Notes under the pieces: generated by a model
Database searches by the model: none
What the model was told of the DNA's origin: nothing
The model's input: only the letters and a program-made list of their open reading frames with translations
Part shown: positions 7,722 to 16,520 of the stretch, in pieces
Position numbering within the stretch: the first letter of the stretch is position 1
How the letters are laid out: each line of letters starts with the position of its first letter
Made by a program: the position numbers and the translations under genes
DNA from: Dehalococcoidia bacterium UBA1141
Lineage (GTDB): Bacteria > Chloroflexota > Dehalococcoidia > Lucifugimonadales > UBA3495
Direction: 5' to 3'
Assembly (NCBI GenBank): GCA_002311385.1
Contig: DCAE01000135.1
Location: 51,397 to 115,396 of the forward strand
DNA: 64,000 nucleotides

Positions 7722-8423
7722 TTGGCCAACTCGGAGCATGTTCAGATAATCAAATCCGGCCCGGATGCCTTCGCCCAGTGGCGAGAGCAGAACCCGGACA
7801 CGGCATTAGACTTAGCGGGCGCAGACCTAACCGGCGTGGACCTGAAAGGGGCCAAGATACGGGCTGCTAACCTGCAGGGGGCCAATCTCTCCGGGGCACT
7901 ACTGGGTCGCGCCAGTTTGGCTGGAGCTAACCTGGCCGGGGCGGACTTGGAGGCTGCTGACCTAGGGCACGCGTCCTTGACCGGCGCCAACTGCTCCGGT
8001 GCCTCCCTTGTCAACGTCAATCTTTTCCGGGCCGACCTAAACAACTGCGACCTGTCTGGAGCAACGCTCCGGTTGTCCCGCTTGGGCCGAGCTTCGCTTA
8101 TGGGAGCGAACCTGGCTGGAGCTGACTTTAGTCAAGCCAACATGATTGAGGCCGATTTGCGCAACGCCAACCTGGAGGGAACGAAGTTTCATTCCTCCAA
8201 CATGAACGGCGCTGACTTGGGCAGGGCTTTCATGCACGGCGCGGATTTCACCCTGGCCATGATTCGAGATTCGATGTTCGTGGCGGCGGACTTGCGAGGA
8301 GCCAACTTCCATCAAGCCAGCCTGCACCGCTCCGACATGACCATGGCCAAGTACGACGAGTCTACCCTTTTCCCCAAGGGATTCGACCCCAACGACACCG
8401 GCCAGAAGGATGTGGACGGTTAA
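7722..8423 (+). CDS. Pentapeptide-repeat protein
   Basis: A 233-residue protein made almost entirely of A(D/N)LxX pentapeptide repeats from about residue 28 to 205 (ADLTG, ANLQG, ANLSG, ASLAG, ANLAG, ADLEA and so on), which fold as a right-handed square beta helix. The first about 25 residues are a short helical cap and the end (STLFPKGFDP) is the usual exit motif of this family. The start is TTG at 7722 with GGAG five bases upstream. No signal peptide. Known members include gyrase-protecting Qnr/MfpA proteins, but most have no known role, and nothing here specifies one. Confidence 0.92.
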   Translation: MANSEHVQIIKSGPDAFAQWREQNPDTALDLAGADLTGVDLKGAKIRAANLQGANLSGALLGRASLAGANLAGADLEAADLGHASLTGANCSGASLVNVNLFRADLNNCDLSGATLRLSRLGRASLMGANLAGADFSQANMIEADLRNANLEGTKFHSSNMNGADLGRAFMHGADFTLAMIRDSMFVAADLRGANFHQASLHRSDMTMAKYDESTLFPKGFDPNDTGQKDVDG

Positions 8424-8553
8424 AGGATGTGGACGGTTAATTTTCCCTTTGACGGCAGCCTTCTCTCGGCCTCATATGTTAAAATGGCCGCCGGATGTAA
8501 CTTCTGGTTCTCGCTAGTAAAGCAGTTTAACGAGCACATCACGTGAGGGTTGA

Positions 8554-9585
8554 TTGGCAGTCTTGCAAATCACGGCGGACCGCCCCGGTTCCGGGAAATC
8601 CAGCCTGGCTGGAGCTATGCTGCTGCACTTGGCCTCCGTAGACAAACGTGCAGCATACTGCAAACCCCTATCCAAGCTTGGCGAAAACGACCTGGACGTT
8701 CAATTTTTCTCCCAGGCTTTAATGCCCGAGGATTCTCTGCCACCGGCCCCATCGCTCGATGCTTCGTCCCAGGGCGCAACTGGCTTGGACGCGGCTCTCT
8801 CCACCCAGTTGCAGAGTCAGATAAGTCAACTTAAAGGCCAAGCTGACGCAGTCCTTTTGGAAGGCCCCGATTTGGCCGGTTCCGACGGGTTGGCTTCATC
8901 TCTCTCCTTTGAGATAGCGACAGCCACCGACTCACGGATCGTGGCGGTATTCCGATTCACCAAAGAGCTGACGGCGGACTCTGTTGCACAGGCTTGCGAG
9001 CCGTTGGGAGACCGTTTGGCCGGGGTTCTGATTAACGGTGTCACCGCCTACAGAAGCCAGCAAGCAACCCAAATCCTAGGCACGGAACTAGCGGGTAGAG
9101 ACATAAACTTTCTCGGCGCCGTTCCCGAGGACCGAACGATGTTGGGCGTCTCGGTACAACAAATCGCGGACTACCTTGGCGGCCGCTGGGTGCAAGATCC
9201 GGAGAATCTGGACGCACGGGTGGAGCGGTTCTTGATTGGGGGCAACATCATGGACTCCGGGCCCAGCTACTTCGGTCGCTATTCCAATCAAGCGGTCATT
9301 ACGCGGGGAGCGCGTCCCGACATTCAGATGGCCAGCTTGACCTGCGATCCCTGCTGCTTGGTACTCACCGGTGGTGAGGAGCCAGCCGAGTACGTCAAGG
9401 CCGAGGCGCTGCAGAAAGGCGTGCCAATGATTTTGGTCGATACCAAAACAATTGAAACCGCCGACTCTCTGGGCGGCCTCTTGGATCTCGCCACCTCTCA
9501 CAGCAAGCAAAAAATCCAGCGCTTCCTACATCTACTGGAAGAACACGCCGACATGGATGCGCTGGCTTCATTGGCCCTAGGCTGA
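8554..9585 (+). CDS. BioD-like P-loop ATPase with C-terminal DRTGG domain
   Basis: A 343-residue two-domain protein. The N-terminal about 200 residues are a dethiobiotin-synthetase-like P-loop fold with ADRPGSGKSS at residues 8-17 and a strand DAVLLEGPDL at about 97-106. The C-terminal about 120 residues (GGNIMDSGPSYFGRYSNQAVITRG onward) match the DRTGG domain found in the regulatory N-terminal part of long phosphotransacetylases and in stand-alone proteins. Start is TTG at 8554 after GAGGG. No phosphotransacetylase catalytic domain is attached, so this is the stand-alone form. It may sense nucleotides or acetyl-phosphate metabolism; the ligand is unknown. Confidence 0.85.
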   Translation: MAVLQITADRPGSGKSSLAGAMLLHLASVDKRAAYCKPLSKLGENDLDVQFFSQALMPEDSLPPAPSLDASSQGATGLDAALSTQLQSQISQLKGQADAVLLEGPDLAGSDGLASSLSFEIATATDSRIVAVFRFTKELTADSVAQACEPLGDRLAGVLINGVTAYRSQQATQILGTELAGRDINFLGAVPEDRTMLGVSVQQIADYLGGRWVQDPENLDARVERFLIGGNIMDSGPSYFGRYSNQAVITRGARPDIQMASLTCDPCCLVLTGGEEPAEYVKAEALQKGVPMILVDTKTIETADSLGGLLDLATSHSKQKIQRFLHLLEEHADMDALASLALG

Positions 9586-9726
9586 AGAATCAAGACGAGA
9601 CCGGCCTAAGTGTTCTTGACTGGCAGCCAAAGGTTCCTCTAGAATAGCGAATAAGGCCTTAGCGCCAAAGATAATTCATCCCACATGCATTCCCTCATCA
9701 GATGAACGAGAGGGATTGGAGGGTTT

Positions 9727-10083
9727 ATGGCTATAACACAGGACGGCGTGGAATTGACTGTCGCCATCAGCGAAAAGGCGGCGGAAAAAATAAAGTATTT
9801 TGCCCTGAAAGACGGCATCACTGGCGACGTGGGCATCCGAGTCGCGGTCAAAGGGGGAGGCTGCTCAGGTCTCACCTACGATTTAATAATCACAGACAAG
9901 GAACTGGAAAGCGACAAGATTGTGGAGCAACACGGCGTCAAAGTCATGGTTGATAAAAAGAGCTACATCTACCTGGTCGGGACCGAATTGGAATTCTCCG
10001 ACGGTCTAAACGGCAAAGGCTTTATCTTCCAGAACCCTAATGCCACCAAGACCTGTGGTTGCGGCACTTCCTTCTCCGTTTAA
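9727..10083 (+). CDS. Iron-sulfur cluster insertion protein, IscA/ErpA (HesB) family
   Basis: A 118-residue A-type Fe-S carrier. The three ligand cysteines are present: Cys46 in GGGCSGLTY and Cys110/Cys112 in CGCG near the C-terminus. It receives clusters from a scaffold and delivers them to apo-enzymes. The ATG at 9727 follows GGAGGGTTT. A terminator lies just after it, and the next gene encodes a YgfZ/Iba57-type protein, a family that works with A-type carriers in [4Fe-4S] assembly, so the two probably cooperate. Whether it equals IscA, ErpA or SufA cannot be decided from sequence alone. Confidence 0.93.
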   Translation: MAITQDGVELTVAISEKAAEKIKYFALKDGITGDVGIRVAVKGGGCSGLTYDLIITDKELESDKIVEQHGVKVMVDKKSYIYLVGTELEFSDGLNGKGFIFQNPNATKTCGCGTSFSV

Positions 10084-10119
10084 ATTACAACCACACGCGA
10101 TCCTATCCGCAAAACCAGA

Positions 10120-10155
10120 AGCGCCGTCTCATAAAAAATCGAGCGGCGCTTTTTT
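10120..10155 (+). terminator. Rho-independent terminator after the IscA-type gene
   Basis: AGCGCCG at 10120-10126 pairs with CGGCGCT at 10144-10150 across a 17-base A-rich loop, followed by TTTTT. It would end the transcript 37 bp after the IscA-type stop codon. Confidence 0.8.
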
Positions 10156-10194
10156 CATTCAAAAATCCAGCATCCAGAATTCCGGGAGCAGACA

Positions 10195-11277
10195 ATGGCT
10201 CTAAAACGCACTGGTTTGCAATCTTCCGGCGCAGCGGCAGCCACCGACTTTGTAGAGATGAACGGTTGGGAGTTGCCTGCGGTATTCACCGACGTAGCTT
10301 CGGAATATCGGTCGGCCATCAATGATGCGGCAGTCTACGACGCATCTTACATGGGCCGCCTCAAAGCCACCGGAACTGATGCTTTGGACCTGCTCAACCG
10401 TTTGTCCACCAATGAGGTCGTTGGCCTTGAGCCGGGGCAGGGCGTACCCACGATATTAACCACGGACAAGGGCAGGATTCTCGACGTAATCATCGTAGTA
10501 AATGCCGGAGAGCACGTTTTGCTGCTGACCAGCCCTGGCATGCAGGAGCCGGTTATAGAGTTTCTGGACAAATACACCATCATGGAAGACCTGACGGTGG
10601 AGGATGTGTCCTCTGCCACCGCCGCGTTGGCGGTTTGGGGGCCTGAATCCCAGGAACGTTTGGCCAAGGCCGCCAATGCGGACCTGAGCGGCCTACAGCC
10701 TTATCACTCACTGGGCACAGAAGTTGGCGGGCGTCCGGTTCGGCTAATCTCCTACTCCTTTGCCGGCTTGCCGGGCTACTACTTGATTAGCGCCGTGGAA
10801 GACGCATCCGCAGTGTGGCAAGGCCTTGCCGCTGCCGGGATTACACCCATGGGCGCCGAGGCCTCCGAAAAGGCACGAATCGCCCAAGGAATGCCCGCTC
10901 ATGGCAGTGAAATGAGTGAAGATTTCAACCCCTTAGAGGCAGGGTTGATTGGCGCCATAGACTTCACCAAGGGTTGCTACATCGGCCAGGAAGTCATTGC
11001 CCGGCTGGACACCTACAAAAAGGTTCAGAAATATCTGGTGAAGTTGGCTTTTGTCGACGGTTCTAGCGTTGCCCCAGGCGCGCTGCTCACTCAAGAAGGG
11101 AAGCCAGTCGGAAAGGTGACCTCGGTCGCCAGCGATCCATCAAGCGGCCAGAACATCGGCCTTGGTTACGTGCGGACGGCACAAGCAGTGGTTGGCACGC
11201 GGTTGGATTTGGAGACAGGCTCGGGCGGGGCGGATATTCTCGGCCTTCCCCAGATGTTCGGTCCCGAACGGAGTTAA
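10195..11277 (+). CDS. YgfZ/GcvT-family folate-binding protein
   Basis: A 360-residue aminomethyltransferase-fold protein. It carries the YgfZ/Iba57 signature KGCYIGQEVIARLDTY at about residues 259-274, with the redox-active Cys at 261, which true GcvT proteins lack. YgfZ/Iba57 proteins bind folate and help build or repair [4Fe-4S] clusters with A-type carriers. The IscA-type gene lies just upstream, and the real gcvT is in the glycine-cleavage operon at 32294-33421, so this copy is best read as Fe-S related. The ATG at 10195 is preceded by GGAGCAGACA. Annotation as GcvT by automatic pipelines would be an over-call. Confidence 0.86.
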   Translation: MALKRTGLQSSGAAAATDFVEMNGWELPAVFTDVASEYRSAINDAAVYDASYMGRLKATGTDALDLLNRLSTNEVVGLEPGQGVPTILTTDKGRILDVIIVVNAGEHVLLLTSPGMQEPVIEFLDKYTIMEDLTVEDVSSATAALAVWGPESQERLAKAANADLSGLQPYHSLGTEVGGRPVRLISYSFAGLPGYYLISAVEDASAVWQGLAAAGITPMGAEASEKARIAQGMPAHGSEMSEDFNPLEAGLIGAIDFTKGCYIGQEVIARLDTYKKVQKYLVKLAFVDGSSVAPGALLTQEGKPVGKVTSVASDPSSGQNIGLGYVRTAQAVVGTRLDLETGSGGADILGLPQMFGPERS

Positions 11278-11304
11278 GACTTCCGTCAACGCCGCCTAAA
11301 TGCG

Positions 11305-12507
11305 CTACTTGGGTTTAACCACTTGGATGCGACCGTCGGGACTAGCCGACATCAGTGCGACAAAGTCATATCCCCGCCTCGCCAATTCCTCCGAGCCGCC
11401 TTCTTTGCGGTCTAGGATTGCCGCAACCTTCACCACAGTGCAGCCTGCGGCCTCTACAGCCGCTATGGCTTGGAACAGAGAACCGGCGGTGGTGCAAACG
11501 TCGTCTATGATTGCCACCCGGCTCTTCGGCGGCAACGGCCCCTCTATCCCCTGCCCCGTTCCGTGGGTCTTGGCCTCTTTGCGCACGATAAATCCGGGGA
11601 TATGCTCCCCTTGAAGATGGCTGGCCAAAGCGATGCTTGAGACGATGGGATCGGCGCCCAGCGTTAGGCCTCCTACGGCTTCGGCCCCGGCCTGCAACAA
11701 TATGGGCAGCATTGCTTCCGAGATCAGTTTGGCCCCCTCGGGGTCGAGGCTGAGCAAGCGCCCGTCGAAGTAGTATGTGCTCTCTTTCCCCGACGACAGG
11801 GTGAACTTCCCGTACTTGAGGGCACCCCGCTCCAATGCTACTTCCAACAGTCGTTCAAGGCTGCCCGGCCCGACACCCTCTCCCCCGTTCCCTTCACTTC
11901 CTACTTCTTGGCCATAGAGTTTATGTTCCTGGATATACTCGGCCACCCCCTCCGGGAGGTAGTATCTCAGGGACATTCCAGCCTTGGCCCGGCGGCGAAT
12001 CTCACTGGCGCTGATTCCCATGAGAGGCATGGACAGGAGATTGATTTTGCCTGCGGAGCCAGGATATTTACTGCCGAATCCGGCTAGGTCGAAGCCTTGA
12101 TGGCCCGGCCTTTCCACCACCGCCCATTGGCACAATTCCAGCAGTGTCTCAGGCTCTTTCCACCTACTGAAATGCTCCATGGCATCCAAGCCTAGGATAA
12201 AAAACAACTCTGTTTCCGATCCTAGATTGTCGCTCAAGGCCTTCAAGGTGTCAATGGTATAGGTGGGACCGGACCGTTCGATCTCGTCCACAGATACTCT
12301 GAAATCCGGGTTGGACGCCACCGCTAACCGCACCATTTGCAACCGGTCATTGGCGGAACTCAGTTGCTGGGCCTCTTTCAGCCATGGCTGACCAGCCGGC
12401 ATGAACAGGACATAATCGAGTTTCAACTGTACCCGGGCTTCCTCGGCCAGTGTCAGGTGGCCCAGATGAACCGGGTCGAATGTTCCACCCAATATCCCTA
12501 CCCGCAT
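11305..12507 (-). CDS. Fused nicotinate-nucleotide adenylyltransferase (NadD) and orotate phosphoribosyltransferase (PyrE)
   Basis: A 400-residue two-enzyme fusion. Residues 1-199 are NadD: GGTFDPVHLGH at 7-17 (nucleotidyltransferase HxGH) and ISASEIRRR at 165-173, converting nicotinate mononucleotide to deamido-NAD. A Gly/Glu linker (about 200-214) leads to PyrE: the OPRT opening, then the PRPP motif VAIIDDVCTTAGSL at about 331-344, making OMP from orotate. The ATG at 12507 begins one base after the obg stop (TGATATG), so it is coupled to obg; the longer frame from 12567 overlaps obg and is unlikely. Both domains look intact at normal length. NadD next to obg is a common order; the PyrE fusion is unusual. 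Confidence 0.9.
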   Translation of the reverse strand: MRVGILGGTFDPVHLGHLTLAEEARVQLKLDYVLFMPAGQPWLKEAQQLSSANDRLQMVRLAVASNPDFRVSVDEIERSGPTYTIDTLKALSDNLGSETELFFILGLDAMEHFSRWKEPETLLELCQWAVVERPGHQGFDLAGFGSKYPGSAGKINLLSMPLMGISASEIRRRAKAGMSLRYYLPEGVAEYIQEHKLYGQEVGSEGNGGEGVGPGSLERLLEVALERGALKYGKFTLSSGKESTYYFDGRLLSLDPEGAKLISEAMLPILLQAGAEAVGGLTLGADPIVSSIALASHLQGEHIPGFIVRKEAKTHGTGQGIEGPLPPKSRVAIIDDVCTTAGSLFQAIAAVEAAGCTVVKVAAILDRKEGGSEELARRGYDFVALMSASPDGRIQVVKPK

Positions 12508-12508
12508 A

Positions 12509-13834
12509 TCAGAACCATTCAACCTCAAATCGTCCGATACGAATCGTGTCGCCAGCTTCGATTCCAAGCTCAGCCAAGCGCCGGGCCACCCCGCTCTTGG
12601 TCATCTCCCGCCATAGTTGTAGGATCACGCGCTGGTCACGCAAGTCTACCATGGCCGCCAGTCTTTCAAGCGGTTCGGACTCAATCCTGTATCCGTCTTG
12701 TTCTTGGTAGACCAATTCCTGAGCCGCAGGGCGAAGGGATTTTCGAGCAGGCGTCGGGATAGGCTCGGTTTCTTGAGCCTCTTTGGCTTCCTCAGCCTCC
12801 ACGGATAGATACTCAACCAGCTTTCCCAACATGTCGGTCACACCTTCCCCGGTGACGGCGGAGATAAACATGATGGGCACTTCGGCCGTCGGTTCTGCCC
12901 CTGGCGTATTCGAAACTACTTCCTCTTCAACCAGAGCCTCTCGCAAGAAGAACTCTATTTCTCCCATCTTCTCGCGAACCTCAGTTACGTCTATCTTATT
13001 GACCGCGATAATCTGTCTCTTGTCGGATAAAGCTTGGCTAAACATACGAAGCTCGTTGTTCAGCATTTTCAAGTCAGCAACTGGGTCATCCGCCAAGCCG
13101 TCTATCACGTGGACGTAGATTCGCGCCCGCTCCGCATGACGCAGGAATTCATGGCCAAGACCGACGCCTTTGTGGGCGCCCTCCAACAACCCAGGAACCT
13201 CCATCATCACGAAGTCCTTTCCGTGGGTGGACACCGCTCCCAATATTGGCTCAACTGTGGTGAAAGGATATGCGGCAATCTTTGGTTTGGCTCCGGAGCA
13301 GCGAGAGATAAGAGTAGACTTGCCGGCATTTGGACGAGCCAATAAACCTACATCGGCAAGCAATTTTAGTTCTAGGAAGAGAATCTTAGCCTCGCCCTTC
13401 TCACCCCGTTGGGCCAGCACCGGCTCCTGGTTTGTCGACGACACATAGCGGGTGTTTCCCCAGCCACCTTCTCCGCCTTCAGCGACCATGAATGGAGTCG
13501 AATCGACGATATCCGCTAGGAATTCCCTCTCGCCGTCTTCATCTTGGACGTAAATCTGGGTTCCCAGAGGAACCTTGACATACAGGTCAGGACCGTTGCG
13601 CCCCCTTTGGTCCTTTCCTTTGCCATGACCCCCAGCTTCTCCATACATGGTGCTGTTGAATTTCAGATGCAGGAGGGTGTTATAAGATGAATCGCCATAG
13701 ATGTAGGCATTTCCACCATTACCGCCATCACCCCCATTGGGGCCTCCCATGGGCTTATATTTCTCTCGGAGGAAACTTATACACCCATTACCGCCACTTC
13801 CCGCCCGTATATTTAATCTAACTGTATCAATCAA
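12509..13834 (-). CDS. obg: GTPase Obg/CgtA
   Basis: A 441-residue ribosome-associated GTPase: Gly-rich Obg fold at 1-158, G domain from about 160 with P-loop ARPNAGKST (166-174), switch I PFTTVEP (190-196), NKID (279-282) and SAVTGEG, then a C-terminal OCT domain. The G3 motif reads E212-V-P-G rather than the usual D-x-P-G. The start is TTG at 13834, judged from family alignment (the fold begins at once with DTVRLNIRAGSGG); I see no good ribosome site. Obg acts in 50S assembly and growth control. It heads a two-gene unit with the NadD-PyrE fusion and flanks the candidate origin. Confidence 0.95.
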   Translation of the reverse strand: MIDTVRLNIRAGSGGNGCISFLREKYKPMGGPNGGDGGNGGNAYIYGDSSYNTLLHLKFNSTMYGEAGGHGKGKDQRGRNGPDLYVKVPLGTQIYVQDEDGEREFLADIVDSTPFMVAEGGEGGWGNTRYVSSTNQEPVLAQRGEKGEAKILFLELKLLADVGLLARPNAGKSTLISRCSGAKPKIAAYPFTTVEPILGAVSTHGKDFVMMEVPGLLEGAHKGVGLGHEFLRHAERARIYVHVIDGLADDPVADLKMLNNELRMFSQALSDKRQIIAVNKIDVTEVREKMGEIEFFLREALVEEEVVSNTPGAEPTAEVPIMFISAVTGEGVTDMLGKLVEYLSVEAEEAKEAQETEPIPTPARKSLRPAAQELVYQEQDGYRIESEPLERLAAMVDLRDQRVILQLWREMTKSGVARRLAELGIEAGDTIRIGRFEVEWF

Positions 13835-14111
13835 AATATAATGTCTTTAATAAGTAACCATAATAATAGGGTGGATAATGTGAATAACTCCTGGGACGCA
13901 AGGTGGAGGCGGTGTGTAGCCAGCCTCTGGAGTATCTATATTCTAACATGGAGCAGCTAAGCGTTTAAGTGGAGAGATTGTCCTGCGACGTTGGTATGAT
14001 TGGCGCCATATCGTTATGCACAGAGATTCAAATACCACTTGTTGAAAAATACGGGTCCATACAACACAAAACAGACGGACTTATCAGCTAGTTCAACTCA
14101 AGTTATCCACA
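13829..14111. other. Candidate replication origin (DnaA-box cluster beside AT-rich DNA)
   Basis: The 456-bp gap between divergent obg and a lipoprotein gene (13835-14290) holds three exact TTATNCACA DnaA boxes: 13879-13887 (minus), 14014-14022 (plus, TTATGCACA) and 14103-14111 (plus, TTATCCACA). It also holds TTATCCACC at 13870-13878 (minus), back to back with the first, and weaker 7/9 matches near 14116 and 14249. An AT-rich tract at about 13829-13868 adjoins them and could be the unwinding element. By chance about two exact TTATNCACA sites are expected per 64 kb counting both strands. No dnaA or dnaN in this window, so this remains a candidate. No gene is supported in the gap. Confidence 0.45.
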
Positions 14112-14290
14112 AGGGTGTGAACACCCCTAAGATGTGGGGTAAACATGGTGATTTGGTCGTGGGAATAGATGCGAATTGCTAGCTGCTTCGGGGGAATGAT
14201 ATCCTTTGAAAATCGATAGACACTGCCAGCAAGCGATGAACACCCAATCGTGGATGACTTCTGTTCCATGAACACTATTTACCAAGGCTC

Positions 14291-15739
14291 ATGAGGGTGC
14301 GCTGGCAGAAACTGGCCTTCATTTCTGTCTTTGCTTTGCTGGCTCTTGTAGCGTGCCAGGGTACTGAGAGTATCACGAGCAGTCCTGCCGTTGTCCCTAC
14401 CGGTGTTGTTGCTGGCGCTAGCGGGATTCAACCTGAAGAGGTAGTGACACCAACGCCGGTGAAGCAGGTCTCAATCGCTGACCCGGAAGAAGACGAGTCC
14501 TTGGGGAAAAAGCCTGATATGACTTTGGACCGGATAGCCTACATAAACTCAAACGGTGATTTGCTCACCATCAATCCGGACGGGACAGAGATTCGCGCTT
14601 TGACCTCCGGCGTGCAAGCCAACGCCGGTTCCACGGGCGGTGTGATGGCCCAATTGTTGAACCTGGAACGATTTTTCACCTGGCCTACTTGGGCTCCAGA
14701 CGGCTCCAAGATAGCGGTGTCTCGGGTGCGGGCGGTGGATGGAGGGTCTCAAATATCCCTTGAAATAATTGATACCTCCACCGCGCAGTCTCGGACCGCC
14801 TACGAGAACGACACCGGTGGAGTTGTCGCTCAGGGAACGCCCCACTACATATATTGGTCGCCACGCAGCAGATACTTATCTTTCCTGGCGTCCACCGCCG
14901 ATGGCCTGAGCCTATTCATCAAGGACACAGAAAACGACAGTGAAGCGGTCATTGTGGCGATGGGCGCTCCGCTGTATTGGCATTGGCGTCGTGATGAATC
15001 GGCCATAATGATGCATATCGGAAGAGACTTGGAGCTTGCTACTGTGCCATTTACAAGGGAGTCACGAAATTTGGTGTCTTCAATCTCTCCATTCCGGGCT
15101 CCAGCTATCTCACCAGATGGCACACAGTTCATTTATATAAGAGTCGAAGATGCTAGCTCATCCTTGATAGTTGCCCCAATAGATACGCCGGAGGAAGGAA
15201 CGAAACTACTATATGTGGGCCCCTTTTCTGCTTTTGCTTGGTCTCCCGACGGCACGGAAATAGCGGTGGCAGACCAGCAGGACTCAAGGACCACGGGTTA
15301 CCGAAGCCTTGTGGTTGTGTCGGCAAACGATGGAACCCAGACGAGAACCATCGCCCAAGAATCGTTCTTGGCATTCTTTTGGTCTCCCCAAGGGAATCGT
15401 CTTGCCTGGGTGGGATTTGACCCAGCCGGAAGGACCTTCGAGTGGAGTGTTGGGGAAAAGAGCGGAGAATCCGGAGACTCGACAAAGAGGCTGTTTAAGT
15501 TCCAGCCCGCCAGAGACATGATTACCATGCTCAGCTTTTTCGACCAGTACGCCTATTCCAACTCTCCGTGGTCGCCCGATGGAACCCGCTTGGTGGTGGC
15601 GGGAACAACCGGCGATGCCGCCAGGCCCAGTAACGGCCATTCAGCCACCGGAGACCGGATATTCGTCCTGGATGCTACCGGAGGAAGCCCGCCTTTGGAT
15701 ATCGCCGGGGGAACGTTGGCCTTTTGGTCTTGGAACTGA
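14291..15739 (+). CDS. Lipoprotein with TolB-like WD40/PD40 beta-propeller
   Basis: A 482-residue exported lipoprotein: signal peptide with lipobox LVAC (Cys22), then about 50 linker residues, then a propeller built from PD40-type repeats of the W(S/A)PDGS(K/R)I form (WAPDGSKIAV, WSPRSRYLSF, ISPDGTQFIYI, WSPDGTEIAVA, WSPQGNRLAWV, WSPDGTRLVVAG). TolB-like propellers bind peptides or scaffold envelope complexes; no Tol genes are near. It begins at the right end of the candidate origin gap and is followed 10 bp later by another lipoprotein gene, so the two are probably one transcript. The partner is unknown. Confidence 0.88.
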   Translation: MRVRWQKLAFISVFALLALVACQGTESITSSPAVVPTGVVAGASGIQPEEVVTPTPVKQVSIADPEEDESLGKKPDMTLDRIAYINSNGDLLTINPDGTEIRALTSGVQANAGSTGGVMAQLLNLERFFTWPTWAPDGSKIAVSRVRAVDGGSQISLEIIDTSTAQSRTAYENDTGGVVAQGTPHYIYWSPRSRYLSFLASTADGLSLFIKDTENDSEAVIVAMGAPLYWHWRRDESAIMMHIGRDLELATVPFTRESRNLVSSISPFRAPAISPDGTQFIYIRVEDASSSLIVAPIDTPEEGTKLLYVGPFSAFAWSPDGTEIAVADQQDSRTTGYRSLVVVSANDGTQTRTIAQESFLAFFWSPQGNRLAWVGFDPAGRTFEWSVGEKSGESGDSTKRLFKFQPARDMITMLSFFDQYAYSNSPWSPDGTRLVVAGTTGDAARPSNGHSATGDRIFVLDATGGSPPLDIAGGTLAFWSWN

Positions 15740-15749
15740 GCGAATCCCG

Positions 15750-16493
15750 ATGCGAAAACCGATAAACGTACGCATCTGGCAGTCACCCTTGGTAGTTGTG
15801 CTGATATTCGTGGCGGCGATGGCCATTGGTTGCGGCTCGGAACCCACTAGAGAGCTCGCCCCATCCTTCGATGCGAAGGGCGCCTTGCGGGACGCTGTCA
15901 CGGAGCTTATGGCATTGGAGTCGGCGGCATTCACCCTGGAACACATCTCCGGGTCCACGGCGCTGGTTCCAGGGTTCTTGGAGATGTTCAAGGTTTCAGG
16001 AGTGGTGGACATTCCGGACCGGTTTGAACTCACCGTGGAAGCCGAGACAATACAGCCCAGATCCTTCGTAGCGGTCAGCGTCGTCACCATCAACGATGAG
16101 GCATACATGACGGACGTCATCAGCGGGAAGTGGCTACAGGTTGAGCCCGAAGTGTTGCCCTTCACTTTCGCTAACTTTGCCCAGACCCTGGCTGATATTA
16201 TCGAAGCGGTTGATGCCCCCACAGTAGTGGGCACCGAGCGGCTGGGTGAAAGCGAAACCAACCGGATTCAAGGACGGATACACTCCCAGGATTTGGGCGG
16301 ACTGGTGCCAAGAGCAGCGGAAGGGCTGGAAGTGACACTGGACCTGTGGTTGGAACAATCAACCAACCTCTTGCGGCAAGTCCTCATCACTGGCGGAGTG
16401 CTTGCCACCGACGAGCCGGGGACCGTTCGCAGGTTAATCTTGGACGACATCAACCTCCCGGTTCAAATATCCGCTCCGGAAGTGGGCCAATAA
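15750..16493 (+). CDS. LppX/LprG-like lipoprotein (LppX_LprAFG family)
   Basis: A 247-residue lipoprotein with a signal peptide and lipobox AIGC (Cys29). I chose the ATG at 15750, which gives a proper signal peptide; the longer frame overlaps the previous gene. The mature part has the LppX_LprAFG pattern: amphipathic strands and helices (AAFTLEHISGSTALVPGF, VSGVVDIPDRFEL, EAYMTDVISGKWLQV) that form a hydrophobic pocket for acylated lipids in mycobacterial LprG/LppX. A DHA2-type MFS exporter follows on the same strand, as in the mycobacterial lprG-p55 pair, suggesting lipid transport to the cell surface. The family is likely; the substrate is inference. Confidence 0.82.
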   Translation: MRKPINVRIWQSPLVVVLIFVAAMAIGCGSEPTRELAPSFDAKGALRDAVTELMALESAAFTLEHISGSTALVPGFLEMFKVSGVVDIPDRFELTVEAETIQPRSFVAVSVVTINDEAYMTDVISGKWLQVEPEVLPFTFANFAQTLADIIEAVDAPTVVGTERLGESETNRIQGRIHSQDLGGLVPRAAEGLEVTLDLWLEQSTNLLRQVLITGGVLATDEPGTVRRLILDDINLPVQISAPEVGQ

Positions 16494-16520
16494 TCCCCTA
16501 ATACCGGCTTTTCCTTTAAA

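Noticed and set aside
14000..14182. Small frames at 14000-14182 (plus) and 14093-14275 (minus) in the candidate-origin gap
   Set aside because: No ribosome sites, no coding-like composition, and they overlap the DnaA boxes.
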